Shown here: positions 15,745 through 23,788 of the stretch, piece by piece
Position numbering within the stretch: position 1 is the stretch's first letter
Layout: each line of letters opens with the position of its first letter
From: Clostridiaceae bacterium
Lineage (GTDB): Bacteria > Bacillota > Clostridia > Peptostreptococcales > T1SED10-28
NCBI GenBank assembly: GCA_003553525.1
Contig: PWEO01000146.1
Location: 1-35,944, forward strand
Direction of reading: 5' to 3'
Length of the DNA stretch: 35,944 bases
Notes under the pieces: model-generated
The model's input: only the letters and a program-made list of their open reading frames with translations
What the model was told of the DNA's origin: nothing
The model's database searches: none
Position numbers and translations under genes: made by a program

Positions 15745-17025
15745 ATGCTCTTACTAGTTGGTACGATGATATTTAAATTACTGTTTGGATTTCCTTTCAT
15801 GGTGGTACTGTTGGGATCACTGATTATATATGTAACTTTTCAAATGCCCGGATTTGATTTTAGCAATGTAATAATACAACAGGTTGTAACGGGAATTATT
15901 CCACCCTCCTTAGTGGCGGTGCCCATGTTTATTTTGGCAGCGAATATTATTACTTCGGGCCAGGCGGCGAAAAGACTGATTCGTATGGTTAAGGCCTTTT
16001 TAGGGCATATTCCCGGAGGATTGGCGATTACCACTAATGCAGCCTGTACACTGTTTGGAGCCGTATCCGGATCCACCCAGGCAACGGTAGCGGCAATTGG
16101 AGGAACCATGCGTCCCATGCTTTTAGAGGCGGGGTATTCCAGCCCCTTTAGCTTAGCACTCATTATTAACTCCAGTGATATTGCCTTTTTAATTCCCCCC
16201 AGTATTGGGTTTATTGTTTACGGCGTTGTTACGGGAACCTCCGTCGGGAAGTTGTTTTTAGCGGGAGTAGGTCCCGGGCTGTTAATATTTTTACTGTTTT
16301 CCATTTATTCTTATATCTACGCAAAGAAAAATAAGATTGCAGGAACGGAAAAAGCCGATTGGAAAGAAAGAAAAGAAGCGGTTCGTGGCGGAATTCTCGT
16401 AATGGGATTTCCGGTTATTATCATTGGTGGTATCTACGGCGGATTATTCAGTCCAACAGAAGCGGCAGCAATGTCTGTAGCCTATGCTTTAATATTGGAA
16501 GGCTTCATTTTTAGAACCTTAAAGGTAAAGTCGATGATTGATCATTTTCTGCAAACCGGAGTTGTCACCGGAGTAGTATTTATTCTGGTTGGTGCCGGGA
16601 ATGCATTTTCCTGGTTGCTAAGTTTCTTAAGAATCCCGCAAACTTACTTACCGCCTCTCTTTGGAGAGGATCCTTCAAGGCTCTACGTAATATTTATCGT
16701 AGTAGTGGCATACTTCATCGCCTGTATGTTTGTGGATCCGATTGTTGCAATATATGTACTGAGTCCAATATTTGCACCCTATGTACTGCAAACCGGAGTA
16801 GATCCGATATTACTCGGAGTCCTCGTAGTACTGCAGGCAGCCATCGGTTCAGCAACACCGCCCTTCGGCTGTGATATATTTACAGCTCAGCTGATTTTTA
16901 GGCGACCTTACTTTGAAATCATAAGAGGTACTCCGCCCTTTATCTTTATTCTGCTGTTAGTAACGGTACTGTTGGTTATTTTCCCGCAAATCGCTTTATT
17001 CTTACCGAATGCAGCGATGATTTAA
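15745..17025 (+). CDS. TRAP transporter large permease (DctM type)
   Basis: This is the sodium- or proton-coupled transport channel of the TRAP system, 426 residues with about eleven to twelve hydrophobic segments. Family motifs include the LFGAVSGSTQATVAAIGGTMRPM region, the helix-break IPPSIGFIVYGVVTG, FSPTEAAAMSVAYALI and GSATPPFGCDIF. The ATG at 15745 follows GAGGTGG. The next gene starts 15 bp after its stop codon, so the racemase-family enzyme is likely co-transcribed. Confidence 0.94.
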   Translation: MLLLVGTMIFKLLFGFPFMVVLLGSLIIYVTFQMPGFDFSNVIIQQVVTGIIPPSLVAVPMFILAANIITSGQAAKRLIRMVKAFLGHIPGGLAITTNAACTLFGAVSGSTQATVAAIGGTMRPMLLEAGYSSPFSLALIINSSDIAFLIPPSIGFIVYGVVTGTSVGKLFLAGVGPGLLIFLLFSIYSYIYAKKNKIAGTEKADWKERKEAVRGGILVMGFPVIIIGGIYGGLFSPTEAAAMSVAYALILEGFIFRTLKVKSMIDHFLQTGVVTGVVFILVGAGNAFSWLLSFLRIPQTYLPPLFGEDPSRLYVIFIVVVAYFIACMFVDPIVAIYVLSPIFAPYVLQTGVDPILLGVLVVLQAAIGSATPPFGCDIFTAQLIFRRPYFEIIRGTPPFIFILLLVTVLLVIFPQIALFLPNAAMI

Positions 17026-17040
17026 GATAGGGGTGAGGAA

Positions 17041-17772
17041 TTGATATATATAAGGAAACCGGGACAGGTAAGTTATGGAGAATCCATCGGCATTATACTG
17101 ATTGACAGTGAGGCGCCTTACATCCCCGGAGATGTGGCGAATGCAACGACTTATGATTTTCCTGTTCGCTTTCAACGGGTCCCCGGGCTTACGGTAGATA
17201 GAATTATGAACCATGATATTTCTCTTTTGGATGCAGTCAGGAATGCAGCAGAAATATTAAAATCCGAGGGCGTACGGGCCATCACCAGCGACTGCGGGTT
17301 TATGGCTTTATATCAACAGGAGCTGGTGGAAACACTGGATGTACCGGTTTTTCTTTCGAGCCTGTTACAAATTCCCTTTATGAAAAACCTGATTCCGAAG
17401 GACGCAAAAATCGGGGTAATTACCGCAAACAAAAATTCTTTAACGAAAGAGATCCTGTCCCTGTGCGAAGGAGACATTCCTGGACGTATTGTTATTGAAG
17501 GACTGGAAAAAGCACCTTGCTTTTCTTCGGCATTCTTGAAGGAAGAGGGGACTCTGAATACGGTGCAAGTGGAAAAAGAAGTGGTGCAAGCCGCGAAAAA
17601 ATTACAGAACGATTATCCCAATATGAAATCTATTCTATTGGAATGCAGCGTGTTACCCCCTTATGCTTCAGCGGTACAAAAGGCTACCGGTCTACCGGTG
17701 TTTGACTTTGTTACGATGATTCGGTACATGCATTCTGTTGTGGTTAGAGGTCAAAAAAATGGCTTTATGTAA
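17041..17772 (+). CDS. Asp/Glu racemase-superfamily protein
   Basis: The superfamily comprises cofactor-independent racemases, isomerases and decarboxylases that use two Cys as acid and base. The 243-residue product keeps both, Cys85 in TSDCGFM and Cys202 in LLECSVLPPYA, so a two-base reaction is plausible. The N-terminal YIPGDVANATTYDFPVRF segment resembles the subgroup seen beside transporters and peptidases rather than glutamate racemase MurI. The start is TTG 17041 behind GGTGAGG, 15 bp after the TRAP permease, indicating one operon. Possible roles are racemisation of an amino acid or hydantoin-like intermediate. It does not clearly match the ectoine-cluster EutA protein. Confidence 0.8.
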   Translation: MIYIRKPGQVSYGESIGIILIDSEAPYIPGDVANATTYDFPVRFQRVPGLTVDRIMNHDISLLDAVRNAAEILKSEGVRAITSDCGFMALYQQELVETLDVPVFLSSLLQIPFMKNLIPKDAKIGVITANKNSLTKEILSLCEGDIPGRIVIEGLEKAPCFSSAFLKEEGTLNTVQVEKEVVQAAKKLQNDYPNMKSILLECSVLPPYASAVQKATGLPVFDFVTMIRYMHSVVVRGQKNGFM

Positions 17773-17881
17773 AGAGTAAGAGTGCCGGAGAGGGAAAATT
17801 TTAGAACTGTCGAAGATTGGCCTCCGTGGAAAATAAAAGATACACGGTAATAGGAAAGAATAAAAGGAGGGAGAAGGGACT

Positions 17882-19057
17882 ATGCATGTATTTAGTAAAG
17901 AAGAGTATCAGGCAAGGATTGAGAAAACCAAAGAGAAAATGAAGGATTGGAATATTGAGCTTTTATTAATATCCCAACCGGCAAATATGAATTATCTTAC
18001 GGGATATGACGGCTGGAGTTTTTATGTGCATCAATGCCTGCTGGTATCCCTGGAAAAGGAAGAACCCGTATGGATCGGCCGGGGCATGGATGCCAACGGG
18101 GCCCGGATCACCAGTATGCTGTCCGAAGAAAATATTTACCAGTATGCCGATGATTACGTACAGTCCTTGGTAAAACACCCAATGCACTTTGTTGCGGATA
18201 TTATAAAAAAACATGGTTGGGATAAAAAAGTGATCGGTGTGGAAATGGATCAATTTTATTTTACCCATCGGGCCTATGTGGAGTTGGATAAAAGTCTGCC
18301 CAATGCAAAATTTGCCGATGCCAACACCTTGGTAAACTGGGTTCGAGTGGTGAAATCTGAAAAAGAAATCGAGTTCATGCAAATTGCCGGAACCATTGCC
18401 TCGAAGGTTATGAAAACCGCACAAAATACCATTGCTCCCGGCGTTCGGGAATGTGATGTAGCCGCAGAAGTTGCAAAAGCCCAGTACAGCGGAACACCGG
18501 AACATAGCGGAGACTATCCGGCCATCGTCCCCTTAATGATGGCGGGGGAAGCTACGAAAACCCCCCACTTAACCTGGAGTGAGAAAAAGTATAATAATGA
18601 TGAAGCGGTACTGTTGGAACTTTGCGGGGTGTACAAACACTATCACGTACCAATAGCAAGGACCCTTTATTTGGGAAATCAGCCACCGAAATTAATGGTG
18701 GATACAGGAAAAACCGTTCTGGAAGGACTTAACGCCGCCTTAGATATGATCAAACCCGGAGTGCTGATAGAGGACATTGAAGCCACCTGGAGAAAAACCA
18801 TAGCCAAAACCGGTTTGGTCAAGGAATCAAGGATTGGCTACTCCATTGGAGTCAACTACCCGCCGGACTGGGGAGAGCAGACAATTAGCGTTAGACCGGG
18901 GGATAAGACCGTAGTGCAAAAGAATATGACCCTGCACTTGATTCCCGGAATCTGGTTGGATGATGTGGGCTTTGAAGTGGATGCTTCCTTTTACGTTACC
19001 GATAAGGGTATCAAGCATTTTTTTGATGATTCTTTAGAAATCCTGGTAAAAAAATAA
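17882..19057 (+). CDS. M24-family hydrolase resembling ectoine hydrolase (EutD/DoeA)
   Basis: The fold is that of creatinase and Xaa-Pro peptidases: an N-terminal domain (1-155) and a pita-bread C-terminal domain. Several segments match what I recall of ectoine hydrolases: MNYLTGYDGWSFYV, IGRGMDANGARIT, YVQSLVKHPM, DYPAIVPLMMAG, TPHLTW and NYPPDWGEQTISVRPGD. At the position of the two Asp metal ligands it has Glu246 (LLELCG) and Pro257 (YHVPIART), so it should not bind the usual dimetal centre, in line with metal-independent ring opening. The ATG follows AAAAGGAGGGAG. Ectoine hydrolysis would give an N-acetyl-diaminobutyrate that the M20 enzyme might deacetylate. Other amidine or amide substrates remain possible. 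Confidence 0.8.
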   Translation: MHVFSKEEYQARIEKTKEKMKDWNIELLLISQPANMNYLTGYDGWSFYVHQCLLVSLEKEEPVWIGRGMDANGARITSMLSEENIYQYADDYVQSLVKHPMHFVADIIKKHGWDKKVIGVEMDQFYFTHRAYVELDKSLPNAKFADANTLVNWVRVVKSEKEIEFMQIAGTIASKVMKTAQNTIAPGVRECDVAAEVAKAQYSGTPEHSGDYPAIVPLMMAGEATKTPHLTWSEKKYNNDEAVLLELCGVYKHYHVPIARTLYLGNQPPKLMVDTGKTVLEGLNAALDMIKPGVLIEDIEATWRKTIAKTGLVKESRIGYSIGVNYPPDWGEQTISVRPGDKTVVQKNMTLHLIPGIWLDDVGFEVDASFYVTDKGIKHFFDDSLEILVKK

Positions 19058-19092
19058 ATAAAATATTGTTTTAGCGAGTAAAGAAACCGTTA

Positions 19093-19153
19093 AACAATAA
19101 GAAAGCAGAAAAAAACCGCATTAACAACGGTTTTTTTCTGCTTTCTTATTGTT
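19093..19153. terminator. Bidirectional terminator with a perfect 26-bp stem
   Basis: Bases 19093-19118 are exactly complementary to 19128-19153 around a nine-base loop. The stem contains an A7 tract on the left and a T7 tract on the right next to a CCG/CGG core, so the inner ten pairs form a normal terminator in both directions. It lies between the M24 gene and the convergent SurA-like gene. Confidence 0.92.
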
Positions 19154-19202
19154 CAATAAACTTGAAAGAACTCATGAACCGGTCATGAAATTTGCTTGCA
19201 TT

Positions 19203-19967
19203 TTAGTATAGTCGTTGGATTTCACTGTCATCCATTAATGCAGATACGTAGGATTGTTGTTCTTCCTGAGCTTTTTGTTGCTGCAGCTGCATGATGATCT
19301 GTTCTTCGATTTCTTCCAGGGGAGGAACATCTTCTCCCTGTTGTTCCATGGTCATTTCATATTGGGCATAAAATTCCTCGATTTCTTCTTCCGATACTTC
19401 AATGCCGTCAAAGTTTAGCTCGGCTTCAAATAGTTGGGAAATTAACAGTTCTTCATAAACTAATTGCTCTAAATCTTCTTCCGTTAAATTATCGGCTTCC
19501 AGGGCTTCTTGAAAACCTTCTTCACCACCGAATTGTTGGACCAGCATGCCGATGTTTTCATCTATTTCCTCATCGCTGACTTCCATACCTTTGTTTTTCG
19601 CCTCTTGGGTAAGCACCCGTTGTCCAATTAGATTTTCGATAGTTTGGTGCTGCAGTTCCGGAATAAGCATGGCATTTTCATCAGCATCCAGGTCAATACC
19701 ATATTGTTGGGAAACCATTTGCTTCGTTCGCTCAAACTGGGCATCAAATTCACCGCGGGTAATTTCTTCGCCGTTGATGATCAACAGGGTGTCATCCGCA
19801 TCGAAATCTTCTATATCCAGAGCTTCCGGTCCTTCAAATTCGCCTTGTTCCAGTTCTTCAGATCCATTTTCTTCTGTAGTTTCATCTTCGCCGTTACTAC
19901 CACAGGCGGCGAGGATAAATATACTCAAGAATACGATTCCTATAAGCAACATTTTCTTTTTTGTCAA
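19203..19967 (-). CDS. SurA-like lipoprotein lacking a PPIase domain (paralog 1)
   Basis: This is a predicted extracytoplasmic chaperone-like lipoprotein of 254 residues. The signal peptide ends in lipobox ILAAC, followed by a Glu/Asp-rich linker. A SurA N-terminal-type helical domain follows (LIINGEEITRGEFDAQFERTK... LIGQRVLTQEAKNKGMEVSDEEID). The parvulin isomerase domain that would follow in PrsA/SurA is missing; the chain passes straight to an acidic helical end. The start is TTG 19967, 7 bp after AGGAGG; the next ATG is too distant from the site. It has its own TTGACA promoter and terminators on both sides. Its neighbour at 20184 is a paralog. Clients are unknown. Confidence 0.85.
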   Translation of the reverse strand: MTKKKMLLIGIVFLSIFILAACGSNGEDETTEENGSEELEQGEFEGPEALDIEDFDADDTLLIINGEEITRGEFDAQFERTKQMVSQQYGIDLDADENAMLIPELQHQTIENLIGQRVLTQEAKNKGMEVSDEEIDENIGMLVQQFGGEEGFQEALEADNLTEEDLEQLVYEELLISQLFEAELNFDGIEVSEEEIEEFYAQYEMTMEQQGEDVPPLEEIEEQIIMQLQQQKAQEEQQSYVSALMDDSEIQRLY

Positions 19968-20021
19968 AATAAAACCTCCTAAATTTTATCATTAAACGTT
20001 ATTTCAGACACTTATAGTCTA

Positions 20022-20044
20022 GTACAGAATGTTACAAATGTCAA
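20022..20044 (-). promoter_or_regulatory. Promoter of SurA-like paralog 1
   Basis: On the minus strand, TTGACA (20044-20039), a 17-bp spacer and a TAGACT -10 (ending near 20016), about 50 bp before the TTG start. The layout matches the promoter of paralog 2. Confidence 0.55.
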
Positions 20045-20107
20045 TTCACCTAAGATGCTGGCCTAGAACGGATATGGGGTAATGACTGGAAAATGAAGAG
20101 GTGAATT
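20043..20107. repeat. 9-bp inverted repeat between the SurA-like genes
   Basis: AATTCACCT (20043-20051) and AGGTGAATT (20099-20107) are exact complements 47 bp apart, in a gap with no gene. The left arm touches the -35 of paralog 1. No function is evident. Confidence 0.35.
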
Positions 20108-20133
20108 AAAATTTGGGAAAATCAGTGCAAACT

Positions 20134-20180
20134 AAAATGCCTCTGAAAAGACAAGTTGCGAGTCTTTTCAGAGGCATTTT
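20134..20180 (-). terminator. Terminator after SurA-like paralog 2
   Basis: Bases 20134-20152 pair perfectly with 20162-20180 (19 bp) around a nine-base loop. Read on the minus strand it follows the stop codon at 20184 and ends in TTTT. A T-rich end on the plus side could allow activity in the other direction too. Confidence 0.85.
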
Positions 20181-20183
20181 TAC

Positions 20184-20924
20184 TTAATTGAAAAAATATT
20201 CGATGTCACTATTGTCGATTAAGTTTTCGATGTAGTTCTGTTGCTTTTCGTGGCGCATTCGTTGAAGAAGGGATTGGATAAGATCTTCCTCTACTTCTTC
20301 AAAAGGCTCAGGTTCTCGTCCCATATCTTCACGCTGTTTTACGAAACGATCATACAGTGCCGTTAGATCTTCTTCTTCATAGGTAATTTCATCTAACTTC
20401 AACTCTTTATCATAAAGCTTGGAGATTAAGGAATCCTCTTCAATAAGAATTTCCAAATCTTCCTGGGTAAGCTCCCGGTCTTCCAAAAAGGTTTCGAAAG
20501 CCGATTGGCCGCCCTGTTGCTGAATGATTCCTTGAATCTGTTGATCTACAAAAGAAGAAGAAACGGAAAGATTAAGCTCTTTAGAACGCTGTACCAGGGC
20601 CCGCTGTTCAACCAGATCATTCATAGCGCGAATCTGTAATTCACTGGCGATATCTCCATGTTGCGGATCATCAAGATCCAGTCCATGCTCGGCCTCGTAT
20701 CGATTTTTCAGTTGAAGAATGTACGTATCATAATGTCCTTGGGTTATTTCGTCTCCATTAACCGTAACCAGCACGGCTTCCTCATCGTAATCCAAATCAT
20801 GAGGGTCGGTTTGTTCCTCAAGAGGATTTTCATTGCTTCCCGTATCACCATTTTCATCACAGGCGGCAAAAACAAACAAAGACATCAATAATATAGGTAA
20901 AAGCCATAAAATCTTTCTTTTCAA
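20184..20924 (-). CDS. SurA-like lipoprotein lacking a PPIase domain (paralog 2)
   Basis: This is a 246-residue relative of the gene at 19203, with the same architecture. It has a signal peptide ending in lipobox VFAAC, an acidic linker, and a SurA-N-like helical domain (VTVNGDEITQGHYDTYILQLKNRY... LVEQRALVQRSKELNLSVSSSFVD). An acidic C-terminal helical region ends in NYIENLIDNSDIEYFF, parallel to SYVSALMDDSEIQRLY in paralog 1. No parvulin domain is present. The start is TTG 20924 after AGGAGG, again like paralog 1. It lies downstream of iorB but has its own promoter. Tandem duplication is likely, though the sequences have diverged. Confidence 0.83.
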   Translation of the reverse strand: MKRKILWLLPILLMSLFVFAACDENGDTGSNENPLEEQTDPHDLDYDEEAVLVTVNGDEITQGHYDTYILQLKNRYEAEHGLDLDDPQHGDIASELQIRAMNDLVEQRALVQRSKELNLSVSSSFVDQQIQGIIQQQGGQSAFETFLEDRELTQEDLEILIEEDSLISKLYDKELKLDEITYEEEDLTALYDRFVKQREDMGREPEPFEEVEEDLIQSLLQRMRHEKQQNYIENLIDNSDIEYFFN

Positions 20925-20955
20925 AATAAAACAACCTCCTAAGATATATTATTTT

Positions 20956-20984
20956 ACAGTGTAATAGAAAATTTCTGAAATGTC
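20956..20984 (-). promoter_or_regulatory. Promoter of SurA-like paralog 2
   Basis: On the minus strand, TTGACA (about 20984-20979), TTTCAG... as a 17-bp spacer and TACACT as -10. It shares GATTGACATTT-like and TAGGAGGTT leader elements with paralog 1. Confidence 0.55.
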
Positions 20985-21035
20985 AATCATAGGAGGTTGG
21001 CTTATGAAGTTTAGAATCCCGGATAGTTCAGGTAT

Positions 21036-21620
21036 TTAGGATTTATCTTTAAAGCTCTCGTAACCGTAATCAAAGGCTTTCATATTCACATCGATGGCTT
21101 TTTCCGGGACATTCTCCCGAAGGGTTTCTTTCCAAATTTCCGTGGAAATTGGCAAGAACTGTGCCATTACTCCGAGTAAAACCGTATTTGCGGCTTTACG
21201 GTTTCCAAGTTTTTTTGCGTCGGCACTGAAATCGGACAGATAATGATCATAGCGCTCATAGAATTTTGCAATTTCTTCGCTGGGGTAATCCTGTTTTTCC
21301 AATAAGCTTTGGGTTGGATAAATTTCTTTGGTATTGGCAATTATCTTGGAGTTTTCATTTAACAGGTGTTCCCACCGTTGGGCCTCTAAGGGCTCTAATC
21401 CTAAGATGATGTCGGCTTTCCCCACGGGAATATTGGGGGAGTGAACTTTTTCCCCTATGCGCACGGAGCCCCAAACCATTCCGCCCCGCTGAGCAAGACC
21501 GATAACATCGTTGCTTTTCACATCATAGCCGGCTTTCAGTGCAGCTTTACAGATCACATCGGTGGTCAGTACCAGTCCTTGACCGCCGACTCCGCCTAAC
21601 ATTATATTAATCGTTTCCAT
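21036..21620 (-). CDS. iorB: IorB, indolepyruvate:ferredoxin oxidoreductase beta subunit
   Basis: This is the small subunit of the enzyme that oxidatively decarboxylates aryl pyruvates (from Trp, Phe, Tyr) and reduces ferredoxin. The 194-residue product belongs to the pyruvate ferredoxin oxidoreductase gamma-type domain, with the opening motif LGGVGGQGLVLTTDVI. The segment GLAQRGGMVWGSVRIG is also typical. The start is ATG 21620 behind AAAGGAGG; the frame is open to 21644, but that region lies upstream of the site. It follows iorA by 39 bp. In anaerobes this reaction serves amino acid fermentation and can run with acyl-CoA formation. Confidence 0.93.
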   Translation of the reverse strand: METINIMLGGVGGQGLVLTTDVICKAALKAGYDVKSNDVIGLAQRGGMVWGSVRIGEKVHSPNIPVGKADIILGLEPLEAQRWEHLLNENSKIIANTKEIYPTQSLLEKQDYPSEEIAKFYERYDHYLSDFSADAKKLGNRKAANTVLLGVMAQFLPISTEIWKETLRENVPEKAIDVNMKAFDYGYESFKDKS

Positions 21621-21659
21621 AGTTATCCTCCTTTGAATTTGCACTAATGGTTATATCGC

Positions 21660-23531
21660 CTATTCCTTGTCATCGTTATTCAGGTTCATCTTTTGGTATT
21701 CCTGTCGTTTATACTTGGCACTGCCTTTTTTGCTGTGGTCCGGATGTTGTCCCTTAGGCTGAATGGCATCCACCGGGCAAACCTGAGCGCAAACACTGCA
21801 ACCGGCACACATATCCGGATCGATGGAAGACTTCAGTTTGTCGATATTATGATATTTTTTCATCCGGATTGGCGGACAGTTGGTTTTTATACAATTACGA
21901 CAGCCAATACATACATTCGGGTTCACATAGAAGGTGTTTTCCTGAATTTTAAATTTCAAGGCACAGGGACGCTTTGCGATTACAAAGGATATTCCCGGTT
22001 TATTGGTTTCTTCCGTTAAGACTTTTTTCGTGGCCTCATAATCAAACTGATCCACTTCCTGAACGTTTTCATGACCCATAGCCTGAATAATGGTTTTAAT
22101 ATCCACTTTCATATCATCGGCGGAGGTGTAGTTCCCCGAAGCGGCAGTTGCCTGTCCGCCGGTCATGGCAGTGGTACGGTTGTCTAAGATAATAAAGGTC
22201 ATATTATCGTTTTCATTTCGTTGGTGAAGGAGATTTACAAAGCCCGGAAGACCTGAATGGAACATGGTACCGTCTCCAATTACAGAAACCAGAGGTTCGG
22301 ATTTCCCAACCAAAGCATTGGCCTTGGTCATCCCTTTGGTAATCCCTACGGTAGCTCCCATACTGATGATGGAGTCCGAGGCTTGGAAGGGCTCAAACAT
22401 AGCCATGGAGTAACAGCCGATATCTCCGATAACTCGCTTGCGAATTTTTTTAAGGATATCAAAAATCGGTCGGTGGGGACATCCGGCACAGAATAAGGGA
22501 GTTCTTTTTACTGATTCCACCGGTTCGGCATCTGTGGTATTACGATCCGTGATGACGCCCGCTTTTTTCAGCCCTCTTTCAATATCTTCCGTATGCAGTT
22601 CCCCGGTAAAGGAAAAATACTTCTTCCCTTCACATTCAATACCCATCATTTTAATTTCGGTTTCGATCATCGGCATTAATTCTTCAATGACAATGATTCG
22701 TTGATATTTTTCCGATAACTCCTGAAGCTTCTTTGGAGAGATGGGATAGATCATCCCCAGTTTATAAATACTGACATCGAGTTCCAACTCTTTTAGATTA
22801 TGATAAACCAGGGCGGAAGTAACCACTAATGTGTCGGCTCCCTCCCGTTCCTCTAGTGTATTTAACTCACTGTCATAAGCAAATTCTTTAAGCTTATCAA
22901 TCCGATCTTTCATCGAATGCTGGAGAGGGTTAGTATGAGGAGGGATCATACAGTATCGTTGTACGTCTTTTTCAAATACTCTCGGCTCTACTTCTTTTCG
23001 TTCTCCCAGCACCACCGGGGTTCGGCTGTGACATACCCGGGAAGTGATGTTTACCATCATGGGCAAATGATACTTTTCGCTGATATCAAAGGCGGCTTTG
23101 GTGTAATCGATAGCATCCTGGGAATCCCCCGGAGCCAAAATACCCATATTGGCAAATTTCCCGAAAATCCGGTTGTCCTGTTCATTTTGAGAGCTGGCCA
23201 TTCCCGGATCATCCCCTGAAAGGAGAACGAATCCGCCGTTGGTTTTGGTTTGGGTAAAGGTCATTAAGGGATCGGCAGCAATATTCACCCCCACATGCTT
23301 CATGGAAGCCATGGAGCGTACTCCTGCAAAAGATCCACCGATAGCCACTTCGAGAGCTACTTTTTCGCTGGTGGAAAACTCGGAGTAAACTTCCTCGTAC
23401 TCCTTAATGCTATCTAAAATTTCTACCGTGGGGGATCCCGGGTAGCTGGCGGCTAAAAGTCCTCCGGCTTCATAAAATCCTCGAGCAATCCCCTGATTCC
23501 CTGTTAATACCATCTTTTCCTGGTTACTCAT
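21660..23531 (-). CDS. iorA: IorA, indolepyruvate:ferredoxin oxidoreductase alpha subunit
   Basis: This is the large catalytic subunit, 623 residues. An N-terminal pyrimidine-binding domain (LTGNQGIARGFYEAGGLLAASYPGSPTVEI) is followed by a central domain with the IOR-typical PLFCAGCPHRPIF. The thiamine diphosphate site is GDGTMFHSGLPGFVN with ILDNRTTAMTGGQ. The C-terminus carries two ferredoxin-like 4Fe-4S motifs, CIGCRNCIKTNCP and CAGCSVCAQVCP. The ATG follows AAGGAGTGTG. It forms a two-gene operon with iorB. Length and domain order are standard for the family. Confidence 0.95.
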   Translation of the reverse strand: MSNQEKMVLTGNQGIARGFYEAGGLLAASYPGSPTVEILDSIKEYEEVYSEFSTSEKVALEVAIGGSFAGVRSMASMKHVGVNIAADPLMTFTQTKTNGGFVLLSGDDPGMASSQNEQDNRIFGKFANMGILAPGDSQDAIDYTKAAFDISEKYHLPMMVNITSRVCHSRTPVVLGERKEVEPRVFEKDVQRYCMIPPHTNPLQHSMKDRIDKLKEFAYDSELNTLEEREGADTLVVTSALVYHNLKELELDVSIYKLGMIYPISPKKLQELSEKYQRIIVIEELMPMIETEIKMMGIECEGKKYFSFTGELHTEDIERGLKKAGVITDRNTTDAEPVESVKRTPLFCAGCPHRPIFDILKKIRKRVIGDIGCYSMAMFEPFQASDSIISMGATVGITKGMTKANALVGKSEPLVSVIGDGTMFHSGLPGFVNLLHQRNENDNMTFIILDNRTTAMTGGQATAASGNYTSADDMKVDIKTIIQAMGHENVQEVDQFDYEATKKVLTEETNKPGISFVIAKRPCALKFKIQENTFYVNPNVCIGCRNCIKTNCPPIRMKKYHNIDKLKSSIDPDMCAGCSVCAQVCPVDAIQPKGQHPDHSKKGSAKYKRQEYQKMNLNNDDKE

Positions 23532-23788
23532 TCTTTCACACTCCTTCTTTAATTTTAATCCTTACTATGACATCGCATCATTCATTTAATACCCAAAGTG
23601 TAAGCATCTAACAAATAAATTTTCTGGGAAGGAGGGGGATCGGGTAGAAAAAATAGAAAACGGGTATAAATATAAATAGATGGAATGGCTGCATTAGCGG
23701 TTACAGCGCAATTTTAGAAAAAGCACAACAGCAACAGAAAGGTTAATGGAATAGAAGACTTCAGGGAAAACAACGAAGGAGTGGGAAT

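Noticed and set aside
17041-17772. EutA of the ectoine cluster or MurI glutamate racemase
   Set aside because: The N-terminal YIPGDVANATTYDFPVRF pattern differs from what I know of MurI and EutA, so only the superfamily is stated.
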